From positions 1,612,001 through 1,676,000 of the forward strand of contig CAWFML010000005.1 in assembly GCA_963817025.1 (NCBI GenBank): DNA of 64,000 nt. The letters are read 5' to 3'. The notes beneath the pieces were generated by a model that saw only the letters and a program-made list of their open reading frames with translations, had not been told where the DNA came from and ran no database searches. The stretch comes from JACMLC01 sp963817025. Lineage in GTDB: Bacteria > Acidobacteriota > Blastocatellia > Pyrinomonadales > Pyrinomonadaceae. A program made the position numbers and the translations under genes. Positions 1 to 8,263 of the stretch are shown here, in pieces. The stretch's first letter is position 1, and every line of letters begins with the position of its first letter.

Positions 1-1191
1 CGCCTGGCGCGCATGTCCAACTCGCCTTTCCTCAAGGTGGAGGCTTCCAAGTTTACAGAGGTCGGCTACGTGGGCAGAGATGTCGAGAGCATGATACGCG
101 ACCTGACGGAGATCGCCGTCGAGATGACCCGCGCGGAAAAGATAGACGAGATTGCGGACAAGGCCGAACTCAATGTGGAGGAGCGTATCTTAGACCTCCT
201 GCTGCCGCCGCCCAAGTCTTCACACTCTTCCGGCTATTTCGATTTCGATGAAGAGGAAGCGACCGAAATCCCTCAGGAAGAGACGGAGGTCACGCCGCGC
301 GACGAGAATTTCCAGAAGACACGCGAGAAGTTGCGCGCACAACTTCGCGCAGGCAAGCTGGACAATCGCATGGTCGAGATAGAGGTGCGCGAGAAAAGCT
401 TTCCGACCATAGAGCTTGCAGGGCCGCAGGGCATAGAAGAGATGGGCATCAACATGAAGGATATGCTCGGCAACATGTTTCAGGGTCGCACCAAGCGGCG
501 CAAGATGCGTGTTGACGAGGCTATGGAATATTTGATGCAGGAGGAAGAGGAACGCCTCATAGACATGGATACCGTCGCACGCGCAGCCCTTGAGCGCGTA
601 GAATCCGCCGGCATCATCTTCCTGGACGAGATAGATAAGATTGCCGGGCGCGAATCGGGCGGCGGCCCGGACGTTTCACGCGAAGGCGTGCAGCGCGACA
701 TCCTGCCGATTGTCGAAGGCACGACCGTCAATACGCGCTACGGGATGGTCAGGACTGACCACATACTCTTTATCGCCGCAGGGGCTTTTCACGTCTCGAA
801 ACCTTCGGACTTGATCCCGGAATTGCAGGGCAGATTTCCCATTCGCGTGGAGCTTGAAGCCTTAACGGTCGAAGATTTCAAACGCATTCTGACAGAGCCG
901 AAAAACGCGCTCATCAAGCAATATCAGGCCCTGCTCGAAACGGAAGGCATAGAGCTTGAGTTCACGCCCGAAGCGATTTCTACCGTCGCGGAATTGGCCG
1001 CGCGCGTCAACGAGCAGACGGAAAACATCGGCGCACGCCGCCTGCATACCATCATGGAAAAGCTGCTTGACGAGATCAGCTTTGAAGGGCCGGACTTGGA
1101 GCCTAAGCATCAGCGTCTTGATGCGGACTATGTTAATCGCATGCTTTCCGAAACGGTCAAAGATCAGGACCTTAGCCGGTACATTCTGTGA
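1..1191 (+). CDS. hslU: HslU, ATPase subunit of the HslUV protease (5' truncated)
   Basis: AAA+ unfoldase that feeds proteins to the HslV peptidase in the cytoplasm. The reading frame is open from base 1, so the N-terminal part with the Walker A loop lies outside the window. What is present matches HslU closely: the KVEASKFTEVGYVGRDVE segment after Walker A, the family-specific I domain (roughly the first 190 visible residues after it, acidic and Gln-rich), Walker B IIFLDEIDKIAG, the sensor stretch ending ELQGRFPIRVEL, and the C-terminal tail LSRYIL that docks into HslV. The ATG at 13 is internal and not the start. The stop overlaps the next gene by GTGA. hslV is expected just upstream but cannot be seen. 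Confidence 0.97.
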   Translation, partial: RLARMSNSPFLKVEASKFTEVGYVGRDVESMIRDLTEIAVEMTRAEKIDEIADKAELNVEERILDLLLPPPKSSHSSGYFDFDEEEATEIPQEETEVTPRDENFQKTREKLRAQLRAGKLDNRMVEIEVREKSFPTIELAGPQGIEEMGINMKDMLGNMFQGRTKRRKMRVDEAMEYLMQEEEERLIDMDTVARAALERVESAGIIFLDEIDKIAGRESGGGPDVSREGVQRDILPIVEGTTVNTRYGMVRTDHILFIAAGAFHVSKPSDLIPELQGRFPIRVELEALTVEDFKRILTEPKNALIKQYQALLETEGIELEFTPEAISTVAELAARVNEQTENIGARRLHTIMEKLLDEISFEGPDLEPKHQRLDADYVNRMLSETVKDQDLSRYIL

Positions 1192-2351
1192 GAGAGAGAA
1201 AAAACTTTAAGCCACAATCCGCACTTACGCGGCCCTTGAGCGATAATTTTCCCGGCTTCTACACTTCCCTTTCTCTGCGTCTCTGCGTCTCTGCGGTTCT
1301 TTTATCCACGCTGCTTTTCACAGCCTGCGGCAAACGCCGCCCGCCGCAGCCGCCTGTCGAAAGAGTCCCGCAACGCACGGAAGAGCTGACGGGCGCACAG
1401 CGCGGCAATCAAATCACTTTGAGATGGCCCGCCCCGCGCCGCAATGCCCCTGACGGCAGCGTCCAGAGCATACGCCGCATAGATGTCTATCGCCTGGCGG
1501 AAAACGTCAATGCTCCGCTGCCTCTGACCGAAGAAGAGTTTGCGGCGCGTTCCACGCTCGTTGGCTCTGTCGATTACGAGGCGATACGGACGGCTGGCGA
1601 CAGCGTAACTTATACGGACACGCTGGAACTGGCAGGCGAGCCTGCACGCCTGCGCTACGCTGTGCGTTATGTCAACGCAGAGGGCCAGCGCGCCTCTTTC
1701 TCGAATTTCCTGCTGATAGAGCCTGCTGCGCGTATCGCACAGCCGCCCGCGAATCTTGCTGCGCAGGAGAGCGAGACGGACATCAATCTTTCATGGCAGC
1801 CGCCTGCCGCGAATATAGACGGCTCTGCGCCGGTCAACCTGCTCGGCTATAACCTCTATCGCGTCTCGCCTGAGGCGTCAGAAGCGGAGGCCGCGCCGCT
1901 CAACACTACGCCCATCAGCGAGACCGCGTTTGCAGACAAAAATTTCCGTTTCGGAGAGCAATACAATTATTTCGTGCGCTCCGTTTCTTTGGGCACTGGC
2001 GGACAGCAGGTCGAGAGCCTGAGTTCAAATCGGATTGCAGTGGCTCCCAGAGATGTCTATCCGCCGTCCGCGCCGACTTCTATTACAATCGCCGCCGCGC
2101 CCGGTCGTCTCTCGCTCTTTTTCCCCGCCAATCCTGAAAGGGATGTCGCGGGCTATAATATATATCGCTCGCCAGACCCCGCTCTGCCCGTAGAAGCTTG
2201 GATCAAGTTGAACACAGAGCTTTTGACTGGAACGACTTTTCAGGATGATAAGGTTGAGTCCGGCAAGAAGTACTATTATTATTTGACGGCTGTAGACCAG
2301 AACGGAAACACCAGCCCGCCATCCGAAGTGATTTCGGAGACAGTGCCGTAA
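1188..2351 (+). CDS. Fibronectin type III domain lipoprotein
   Basis: Predicted outer-surface or periplasmic lipoprotein. A GTG start overlaps the hslU stop. A hydrophobic stretch (about residues 29-45) ends in LLFTAC, an acceptable lipobox with Cys near residue 47, followed by a Pro/Arg-rich linker. Three repeats of about 90-100 residues follow with fibronectin-III features: TLRWPAP, NLSWQPP and LSLFFPA strands, and the YNLYR / YNIYR and YYYYLTAVDQNGNTSPPSE motifs. The function is probably protein or glycan binding, but no partner is evident. The signal-peptide coding DNA (about 1268-1300) consists of CTCTGCGT words like those of the dispersed repeats. The long n-region makes the exact start uncertain. 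Confidence 0.75.
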   Translation: MRERKNFKPQSALTRPLSDNFPGFYTSLSLRLCVSAVLLSTLLFTACGKRRPPQPPVERVPQRTEELTGAQRGNQITLRWPAPRRNAPDGSVQSIRRIDVYRLAENVNAPLPLTEEEFAARSTLVGSVDYEAIRTAGDSVTYTDTLELAGEPARLRYAVRYVNAEGQRASFSNFLLIEPAARIAQPPANLAAQESETDINLSWQPPAANIDGSAPVNLLGYNLYRVSPEASEAEAAPLNTTPISETAFADKNFRFGEQYNYFVRSVSLGTGGQQVESLSSNRIAVAPRDVYPPSAPTSITIAAAPGRLSLFFPANPERDVAGYNIYRSPDPALPVEAWIKLNTELLTGTTFQDDKVESGKKYYYYLTAVDQNGNTSPPSEVISETVP

Positions 2352-2352
2352 C

Positions 2353-3126
2353 ATGAGACTATGCCGCTTTACATCTGAGGGCATGCACGCGCCGCGCTAT
2401 GGCATCATCGAAGGCGAGTTTATACGCCCGCTGATAGATGCGGACGCTTTCGGCTCGCAGCCGCGCGCACACGCGGACAAAATCCCCTTCGCGCGTGCCA
2501 CACTGCTTGCGCCCGTGACTCCTTCAAAAATCGTTTGCGTCGGACGCAACTACAGAGAGCATGCTGCGGAGCTTGGCAACAAGATGCCCGACGAGCCGCT
2601 GCTTTTTTTAAAAGCCCCGTCCGCCATCATCGCTTCTGGCGAAGCCATTATCCTGCCGCCTGATTCCGCGCAGGTCGAATACGAAGGCGAACTCGGTGTC
2701 GTTATCGGACGGAGCGCATATCGCCTGCGCGCAGAGGAAGACCCGCTCGCCTATGTGCTCGGCTATACCTGCGTCAATGATGTGACGGCCCGCGACCTGC
2801 AAAGAAAGGATGTGCAGTTTACGCGCGGCAAATCCTTTGACACCTTCTGCCCTGTCGGCCCGTTCATCGAAACAGACCTCAATCCTTTGGACGTGGCCGT
2901 CCAGACGAGGCTCAACGGCATGGTCAAACAGCAGGCGCGCACTTCTGCGATGGCTTTTTCCGTTCCCTTTATCGTGCGCTATATCTCGCAGGTGATGACG
3001 CTCAATCCCGGCGACCTGATAGCCACAGGCACTCCCGCAGGCGTCTCAAAAATGGTTGAAGGCGATGTCGTCGAAGTTGAGGTCGAGGGCCTTGGCGTGC
3101 TCTCCAACCCTGTCAGAAATCCGTAA
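2353..3126 (+). CDS. Fumarylacetoacetate hydrolase (FAH) family protein
   Basis: Cytoplasmic enzyme of the FAH superfamily, acting on 2-oxo or acylpyruvate-type substrates (hydrolase, decarboxylase or isomerase). The FAH core is complete from VGRNYREHAAELG onward. It has the metal-binding acidic residues in YEGELGVVIG and in VNDVTARDLQ, the KSFDTFCPVGPF segment and the terminal GDLIATGTPAGVS motif. Length of 257 residues is typical of bacterial FAHD1-like enzymes. It starts 2 bases after the preceding stop, so it is probably co-transcribed. Substrate cannot be told: the family covers fumarylpyruvate hydrolases, oxaloacetate decarboxylases and homoprotocatechuate isomerases, and no aromatic-catabolism genes lie nearby. 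Confidence 0.88.
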   Translation: MRLCRFTSEGMHAPRYGIIEGEFIRPLIDADAFGSQPRAHADKIPFARATLLAPVTPSKIVCVGRNYREHAAELGNKMPDEPLLFLKAPSAIIASGEAIILPPDSAQVEYEGELGVVIGRSAYRLRAEEDPLAYVLGYTCVNDVTARDLQRKDVQFTRGKSFDTFCPVGPFIETDLNPLDVAVQTRLNGMVKQQARTSAMAFSVPFIVRYISQVMTLNPGDLIATGTPAGVSKMVEGDVVEVEVEGLGVLSNPVRNP

Positions 3127-3202
3127 GCAGCCAACTGAAGGCAAAAGCTTGTCTTCCGATTCCGGGTGTCAGACTCCGGATTTTATTTTTAAGGAGATTG
3201 CG

Positions 3203-3850
3203 ATGAAATTCTTTATTGACACAGCGAATTTAAACGAGATACGCGAGGCCACTGCGCTCGGTTTGATTGACGGCGTGACCACCAACCCGACTCTGATTGC
3301 GAAAGAGGGAAATGTGGATTTCAAGCAGCACATCGCGGCCATCTGCGAAATCGTAAACGGCCCTGTCTCTGCCGAAGTCACAAGCCTTGACACGGAAGGC
3401 ATGCTCTCGGAAGGGCGCGAGTATGCGCGCATCGCGCCCAACGTCGTCGTCAAATGCCCGCTCACTATGGACGGACTCAAAGCTACGCGGCAACTGACGG
3501 AGGAAGGCACTAAGGTCAATGTCACGCTCTGCTTTTCCGCAGCGCAGGCCATTCTCGCTGCCAAAGCCGGAGCGGCTTATATCAGTCCCTTTCTGGGCCG
3601 TCTGGATGACATAGGCCAGAACGGCCTCGTCCTGCTCGCGGAGATTATAGAGATTTATCGCAATTACGACTGGGGCACAGAGGTTTTGGCCGCCAGCATG
3701 CGCCACCCTATACACGTCGTCGAGGCTGCACGCATGGGAGCAGATGTTGCCACGCTGCCTTTCAAAGTCATAGAGCAGCTTATCAAGCACCCGCTGACGG
3801 ACAAGGGACTGGACGCATTTCTCGCTGACTGGAAGAAGCGTGGGCAATAG
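3203..3850 (+). CDS. Transaldolase / fructose-6-phosphate aldolase family protein
   Basis: Short-type transaldolase (MipB/TalC/Fsa group, 215 residues) acting on sugar phosphates by Schiff-base chemistry. It begins MKFFIDTANLNEI, contains the GVTTNPTLIAKEG signature, the catalytic Lys in VVVKCPLT, VNVTLCFSAAQA and the FLGRLDDIG loop. The ATG at 3203 is preceded by AAGGAG at 3191-3196, a strong ribosome binding site. The frame stays open upstream to 3056 but overlaps the FAH gene without family similarity, so the later start is chosen. Whether it is a transaldolase or an F6P aldolase depends on one active-site residue that cannot be assigned safely here. Confidence 0.93.
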   Translation: MKFFIDTANLNEIREATALGLIDGVTTNPTLIAKEGNVDFKQHIAAICEIVNGPVSAEVTSLDTEGMLSEGREYARIAPNVVVKCPLTMDGLKATRQLTEEGTKVNVTLCFSAAQAILAAKAGAAYISPFLGRLDDIGQNGLVLLAEIIEIYRNYDWGTEVLAASMRHPIHVVEAARMGADVATLPFKVIEQLIKHPLTDKGLDAFLADWKKRGQ

Positions 3851-3889
3851 ATTTCAAAAGCTTTGACTCTCTTTAGATTTCAAAAGCTT
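3849..3889. repeat. 15-bp direct repeat after the transaldolase gene
   Basis: The sequence AGATTTCAAAAGCTT occurs perfectly at 3849-3863 (overlapping the TAG stop) and again at 3875-3889. No function is apparent. The rest of the spacer up to the ABC gene at 4041 is AT-rich and probably holds that gene's promoter. Confidence 0.7.
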
Positions 3890-4040
3890 AAGCTTTCTGT
3901 CTTAACTTATAACCTCAACTGTCGCCACGCCGACACATGAGGAATCACTTGAGCCGCAAGCCGTGTGCTGGCGATTTATTAGCGCTCAACTTGCTCTCTT
4001 CACATAGAGATTATCGTTTCTGTTTTCATTTATATAGGGC

Positions 4041-4967
4041 ATGTCTGACAACGTCATCGTCGCGCGCGACCTCACCAAAATCTACGGCACACACAGCGCG
4101 GTTGATGCCATCAATTTCACGGTCAAACGCGGCGAGACGTTCGGCCTGCTCGGCCCGAACGGCGCTGGAAAATCTACAACCATGCGTATGATTGCCTGCC
4201 GCACGCCGCTCTCTTCCGGCGAGCTTTCGGTAGAGAATCTTGATGTTGGCCGCGCGCCCGGACGCATACGCTCTATGATTGGCGTCGTGCCTCAGGAAAA
4301 TAACCTCGATCCGGACTTGAATGTGCTGGAAAACCTGCTCGTCTATGCACGTTATTTTCGCATCCCGCAGGCAGAGGCTAAAACCAGAAGCCACGAGCTA
4401 CTGGACTTCACAGGTCTCAGCAAACGCACGGGCGCACGCGTTGACGAACTCTCAGGCGGGATGAAAAGGCGTTTGATGATTGCGCGTGCTCTGCTCCATA
4501 AACCGAATCTTCTGGTGCTTGATGAACCGACTACAGGGCTTGACCCGCAAGTCCGGCAGGAAATCTGGCAGAGGCTTGAAGAGCTTCGCCGCGTCGGAGG
4601 GGTAACTATCGTTTTATCAACACATTACATGGAGGAAGCTGAGAAACTGTGTGAGCGTCTGATTGTGTTGGATCATGGTCGTATTCTGGCCGACGGGTCG
4701 CCGCAGGGGCTGATACAAAAGAGCGTTTCGCGCTATGCGCTGGAAGTGCGCGATTGTGAGGAGATGGTTTTGGCAGAGCACACGCCGTCTGTCTCAAGCG
4801 TGGCGCGCAACGGCGCACATTTTTATTTTGCAGCCGCGCCGGAACTGCTAACTCCTTTGATGAAATACTACGAGGGCAGACGCCTCTTGATTCGCCCCTC
4901 AAATCTTGAAGACGTGTTCCTGCAACTGGTGCAGCCGGAAGAAGACTCCGTTGAGAAAGTCGTCTAG
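4041..4967 (+). CDS. ABC-2 type transporter ATP-binding protein
   Basis: Nucleotide-binding subunit of an exporter of the NodI/daunorubicin-resistance group. It carries Walker A LLGPNGAGKSTT (about residue 35-46), Q loop VPQENN, signature LSGGMKRRL, Walker B LLVLDEPTTGLDP and the switch His in STHYMEEAE. About 90 residues follow the ATPase core, as in DrrA/NodI proteins. The permease partner at 5511 is two genes downstream, with a DUF402 gene between them. The substrate is unknown. In nodulating bacteria the homologue exports lipo-oligosaccharides, but that role should not be transferred to this organism. Confidence 0.93.
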   Translation: MSDNVIVARDLTKIYGTHSAVDAINFTVKRGETFGLLGPNGAGKSTTMRMIACRTPLSSGELSVENLDVGRAPGRIRSMIGVVPQENNLDPDLNVLENLLVYARYFRIPQAEAKTRSHELLDFTGLSKRTGARVDELSGGMKRRLMIARALLHKPNLLVLDEPTTGLDPQVRQEIWQRLEELRRVGGVTIVLSTHYMEEAEKLCERLIVLDHGRILADGSPQGLIQKSVSRYALEVRDCEEMVLAEHTPSVSSVARNGAHFYFAAAPELLTPLMKYYEGRRLLIRPSNLEDVFLQLVQPEEDSVEKVV

Positions 4968-4980
4968 AAAGTAATGCCTG

Positions 4981-5490
4981 ATGGATAACCGGCAGGAGAG
5001 CTTGATTGCGCCAACCGGGGTGATTGTGCGCGCGTGCAAGTTCGACGGCGCGGAGCATCGCCGCTGGCCTGCACGCCTCGTTCGACGCGAGGGTTCGCTG
5101 CTCGTCCTTGACGCGACTTTTGAAGAAGAGATCAATCACGAGCTGCTCGGAAAGATTGCACGCGGGACGCAGAGCTTGGAGTATTACTGGACGGATCGCT
5201 GGTATAACATCTTTCGCTTCTCTGAGCCGTGGGGAGAGTTGCGAAACTATTACTGCAATGTCAATGTGCCGCCCACGCTTGAGAGCGGCGTGCTCAGTTA
5301 TATAGATTTGGACATAGACGTTCTGGTCGCGCCAAACCTCTCTTACAGTATTCTTGATGAAGATGAATTTGAGGCCAATGCTCTGCGCTTCGGTTATTCG
5401 GAAGAGGTCAAGCGCAACGCGCATCACGCGCTTGATGATTTAATCGAGCTGATAGAGAAGCGTGAGTTCCCTTTTGACCGGCATCTGTAA
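4981..5490 (+). CDS. DUF402 domain protein
   Basis: Small cytoplasmic protein of 169 residues with the DUF402 core (about residues 55-155). Recognisable segments are WYNIFRF, the RNYYCNVNVPP strand, YIDLDIDVLVAPN and the ILDEDEFEAN acidic motif. In characterised relatives (FomD, Ntdp) these acidic and Lys residues coordinate metal, and the enzymes hydrolyse nucleoside di- or triphosphates or CMP conjugates. It begins 13 bases after the ABC ATPase gene and ends 20 bases before the permease gene, so the three probably form one operon. Activity here is inferred from family only. Confidence 0.85.
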   Translation: MDNRQESLIAPTGVIVRACKFDGAEHRRWPARLVRREGSLLVLDATFEEEINHELLGKIARGTQSLEYYWTDRWYNIFRFSEPWGELRNYYCNVNVPPTLESGVLSYIDLDIDVLVAPNLSYSILDEDEFEANALRFGYSEEVKRNAHHALDDLIELIEKREFPFDRHL

Positions 5491-5510
5491 GAAATATCTT
5501 TTTGCTGAAA

Positions 5511-6341
5511 ATGGCTGCAAGCGAAATCGTGAAAAGAGATAATTTGCATGCGCGGGAAGATGGCGTGCTGGCCTTCTCGCGCGTGGAGGTGCGTGATGTT
5601 TTTGCCGTCTGGCGACGCAATCTACAGGTCTACCTGCGTACATGGAAGATGCAGTTGGCCGCGCCTTTAATTGAGCCTATCTTCACCGTCTTCGCTTTTG
5701 GCTGGGGCGTAGGCTCTTTGATTACCTCGCGCGTAGAGAATGTCTCGTATCTCTCTTTCGTAGGGGCCGGGGTGCTCGCCTTTACGGTCATCATGCGCGC
5801 TCTGTTTGAGACGACCTATTCGGCATACTTTCGTATGGTGTATCAATCAACGTATGACGCCATTCTTGCCACGCCCGTCAATGCAGAGTCTCTCGCGCTG
5901 GCAGAGATTTGCTGGGCCGTCAGCAAGGCTGCGCTGGATGCCTTCATCATTCTTTTGATACTGGTCGTCTTCGGTGCTGCAACCTCTCCCTTTGCTTTGC
6001 TGGCCCCGCTGCCGCTTCTGCTGGGCAGTTTCTTTATCGCAAGCCTTTCGATGGGCATTACCGCGCATGTCCATGACATAGATTCTTTCAACCTTTATCT
6101 GGCGCTCTTCTTCTCTTCGATCTTTATCTGCGGCGCATGGTTTCCTTTAGAAGTTCTGCCGCCCGCGTTGCAACTTATCGCACGCGCTTTGCCGTTGACC
6201 AGTGCGATTGACTTGGCGCGTGCTTGCCTGACCGGCAGATTTGCCATGCGTCATTTGTATGAGCTTTTGTACTTGCTGGCAGCGTCCCTGATTTTTATAG
6301 AATGGGCCATGCGCAGCCTGCGGCGCAGAATGGTGGCCTGA
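5511..6341 (+). CDS. ABC-2 type transporter permease
   Basis: Membrane subunit of the exporter whose ATPase lies at 4041. It has an N-terminal cytoplasmic segment of about 45 residues, then hydrophobic helices (PIFTVFAFGWGVGSLI; VGAGVLAFTVIM; AFIILLILVVFGA; LLAPLPLLLGSFFIASLSMG; LYLALFFSSIFICGAWF; LLYLLAASLIFIEWAM), the six-helix arrangement of NodJ/DrrB permeases. The chosen ATG is at 5511; a TTG at 5502 in the same frame would add three residues. The gene is followed by a GC-rich stem-loop at 6345. Confidence 0.9.
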   Translation: MAASEIVKRDNLHAREDGVLAFSRVEVRDVFAVWRRNLQVYLRTWKMQLAAPLIEPIFTVFAFGWGVGSLITSRVENVSYLSFVGAGVLAFTVIMRALFETTYSAYFRMVYQSTYDAILATPVNAESLALAEICWAVSKAALDAFIILLILVVFGAATSPFALLAPLPLLLGSFFIASLSMGITAHVHDIDSFNLYLALFFSSIFICGAWFPLEVLPPALQLIARALPLTSAIDLARACLTGRFAMRHLYELLYLLAASLIFIEWAMRSLRRRMVA

Positions 6342-6344
6342 GAA

Positions 6345-6368
6345 GGCGCGCGTGAGTTATCGCGCGCC
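6345..6368 (+). terminator. GC-rich stem-loop after the ABC permease gene
   Basis: GGCGCGCG at 6345-6352 pairs perfectly with CGCGCGCC at 6361-6368 around an 8-base loop, four bases after the permease stop. There is no U-run after it, so it may be a 3'-end stabiliser or a weak terminator rather than a classic intrinsic terminator. Confidence 0.45.
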
Positions 6369-6420
6369 ATGTGATAGTCTCTCTCGCTTCCCGGATTCTG
6401 AAAGCTGAATTGCAGACTTT

Positions 6421-7992
6421 ATGGCGACACAAAAACCACAACCAACTGTCCCGGATAAACTTGAGAGCTTAAAAGAGCGTTCGCGCAGGGCGGAAGAGGG
6501 CGGCGGCCCCGCGCGGCTTGAGAAGCAACGCGCTGGCGGCAGGATGACCGCGCGCGAGCGGCTTGAGTTTCTGCTGGATGAGAATACTTTCGAGGAATTT
6601 GATAAGTTCGTCGTCCACCGTTCGCGCGACTTTGATTTGGACAAACAAATCTACGCGGGCGACGGCGTGGTCACGGGCCACGGGCTGATTGATGGCCGCC
6701 GCGTCTTTGTCTTTGCGCAGGATTTTACAATCTTCGGCGGCTCGCTGTCGGAAACGCATGCCGAGAAGATTTGTAAAGTGATGGATTTGGCGATGAAAGT
6801 CGGCGCTCCGGTCATAGGGCTAAACGATTCCGGCGGCGCGCGTATACAGGAAGGCGTCGTCAGCCTGGGCGGTTACGCGGACATTTTTCTGCGCAACACT
6901 CTGGCGAGCGGCGTCGTGCCGCAGATTAGCTGCATCATGGGGCCATGCGCGGGCGGCGCGGTTTACAGCCCGGCGATAACGGATTTTAACGTGATGGTCA
7001 AAGACACTTCTTACATGTTCATCACAGGGCCGGATGTCATCAAGACTGTGACGCATGAGGATGTGACGAAGGAAGAGCTGGGCGGCGCGATGACGCACAA
7101 CCGCATCAGCGGCGTCGCGCATTTTGCGGCAGATTCGGACGAGCACGCTTTGAGGCTCGTGCGTGAATTACTGTCTTTCGTTCCTTCAAACAATATGGAC
7201 GACCCGCCTCTGGTGGCCGCGACCGACCCGAGCGAGCGCGTCGAAGTGAAGCTCAATTCAATCGTCCCTGAAGCCTCTAACCAGCCGTATGACATACGCG
7301 ATGTCATACATGAAGTGGTTGACGACAGGTATTTTTTTGAAGTCCACCAGCATTACGCCCCGAACATCGTGGTCGGCTTTGCGCGACTGGCGGGCCGCTC
7401 CGTGGGCATCGTCGCCAATCAACCGGCTTATCTGGCAGGCGTGCTCGATATAGATGCTTCTGTCAAAGGCGCGCGGTTTGTGCGCTTCTGCGACTGTTTT
7501 AATATTCCGCTCATCACTTTTGAAGACGTGCCGGGATTTCTGCCGGGCGTGGGGCAGGAGCATGAAGGCATTATCAGACACGGAGCAAAACTGCTCTATG
7601 CTTTCGCGGAGGCGACCGTGCCGAAAATTACAGTCATCACGCGCAAGGCTTACGGCGGAGCTTATTGTGTCATGGCTTCAAAGCACATACGCACGGACAT
7701 CAATTTCGCATGGCCCGGCGCAGAGATTGCCGTCATGGGCGCAGAGGGCGCAGTCGGCGTGCTCTATCGCCGCGAGATTAATGAAGCGACGGATAAAGAG
7801 GCTACACGCCGCGCACGCATCACGGAACTGGAAGAGAAATTTGCCAGCCCGTATGTCGCAGCCGAACGCGGGTTTATAGATGAAGTCATCGAACCCGCCC
7901 AAACGAGGCCGAAGCTGATACGCGCTCTCAAGCTCATCGAAAATAAACGCGACACCAATCCGCCGAAGAAGCACGGTAATATGCCGCTGTAA
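6421..7992 (+). CDS. pccB: Acyl-CoA carboxylase carboxyltransferase (beta) subunit
   Basis: Carboxyltransferase of a biotin-dependent acyl-CoA carboxylase, most like propionyl-CoA carboxylase beta (523 residues; the family is about 510-540). It transfers CO2 from carboxybiotin to propionyl- or acetyl-CoA. Two crotonase-like halves are visible. The N-half has GDGVVTGHGLIDGR, GLNDSGGARIQEGV and GPCAGGAVYSPA; the C-half has FARLAGRSVGIVANQP, FEDVPGFLPGVGQEH and AYGGAYCVMASKHI. These are the two oxyanion-hole regions. No biotin carboxylase or biotin carrier gene is in the window, so the alpha subunit is encoded elsewhere. Propionyl- versus acetyl-CoA preference cannot be decided. Confidence 0.93.
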   Translation: MATQKPQPTVPDKLESLKERSRRAEEGGGPARLEKQRAGGRMTARERLEFLLDENTFEEFDKFVVHRSRDFDLDKQIYAGDGVVTGHGLIDGRRVFVFAQDFTIFGGSLSETHAEKICKVMDLAMKVGAPVIGLNDSGGARIQEGVVSLGGYADIFLRNTLASGVVPQISCIMGPCAGGAVYSPAITDFNVMVKDTSYMFITGPDVIKTVTHEDVTKEELGGAMTHNRISGVAHFAADSDEHALRLVRELLSFVPSNNMDDPPLVAATDPSERVEVKLNSIVPEASNQPYDIRDVIHEVVDDRYFFEVHQHYAPNIVVGFARLAGRSVGIVANQPAYLAGVLDIDASVKGARFVRFCDCFNIPLITFEDVPGFLPGVGQEHEGIIRHGAKLLYAFAEATVPKITVITRKAYGGAYCVMASKHIRTDINFAWPGAEIAVMGAEGAVGVLYRREINEATDKEATRRARITELEEKFASPYVAAERGFIDEVIEPAQTRPKLIRALKLIENKRDTNPPKKHGNMPL

Positions 7993-8033
7993 GAATCCGA
8001 CAAAGTTATAGCGTTTATCAAATAAAAGCGAGC

Positions 8034-8165
8034 ATCTCCCGCAAAGGCGCTGGTGACGCGAAGAAAACAGGGGAAGGGTGTCGGGTGTAGGAAGAGCAAG
8101 CTTGTCTTCACTACACCCGACACCCTATCCCCTTCTCCCTTCTTCTTTGCGCCTTTGCGGGAAAT
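8034..8165. repeat. TTTGCGCC-word palindrome, copy 1 (nested)
   Basis: Outer arms CTCCCGCAAAGGCGC (left) and TTTGCGCCTTTGCGGGA (right) enclose a second, unrelated inverted repeat: GGGTGTCGGGTGTAG at 8076-8090 pairs with CTACACCCGACACCC at 8111-8125. The element fills the space between the pccB stop and the downstream terminator. Confidence 0.85.
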
Positions 8166-8200
8166 TTCTTCGTTAACCTGAGTAGATGTGAATATGTAAA

Positions 8201-8237
8201 GCAAAAGGGCCGGATGAGAATGTTTCTCATTCAGCCC
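8201..8237 (-). terminator. Intrinsic terminator of the S41-like gene
   Basis: Read on the minus strand, GGGCTGAATGAGAA, a 3-base ACA loop and TTCTCATCCGGCCC form a 14-bp stem with two non-canonical pairs, followed immediately by TTTTGCTTT. It lies 26 bases after the stop of the S41-like gene and is a textbook rho-independent terminator. Confidence 0.8.
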
Positions 8238-8263
8238 TGCTGCTTCATTCAAAGTTCTAAAGC

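Noticed and set aside
3056..3202. N-terminal extension of the transaldolase gene back to 3056
   Set aside because: It overlaps the FAH gene, has no family similarity, and the ATG at 3203 has a strong AAGGAG ribosome binding site.
4606..5427. 273-codon minus-strand frame under the ABC ATPase and DUF402 genes
   Set aside because: It crosses two well-supported genes on the other strand and contains no domain.
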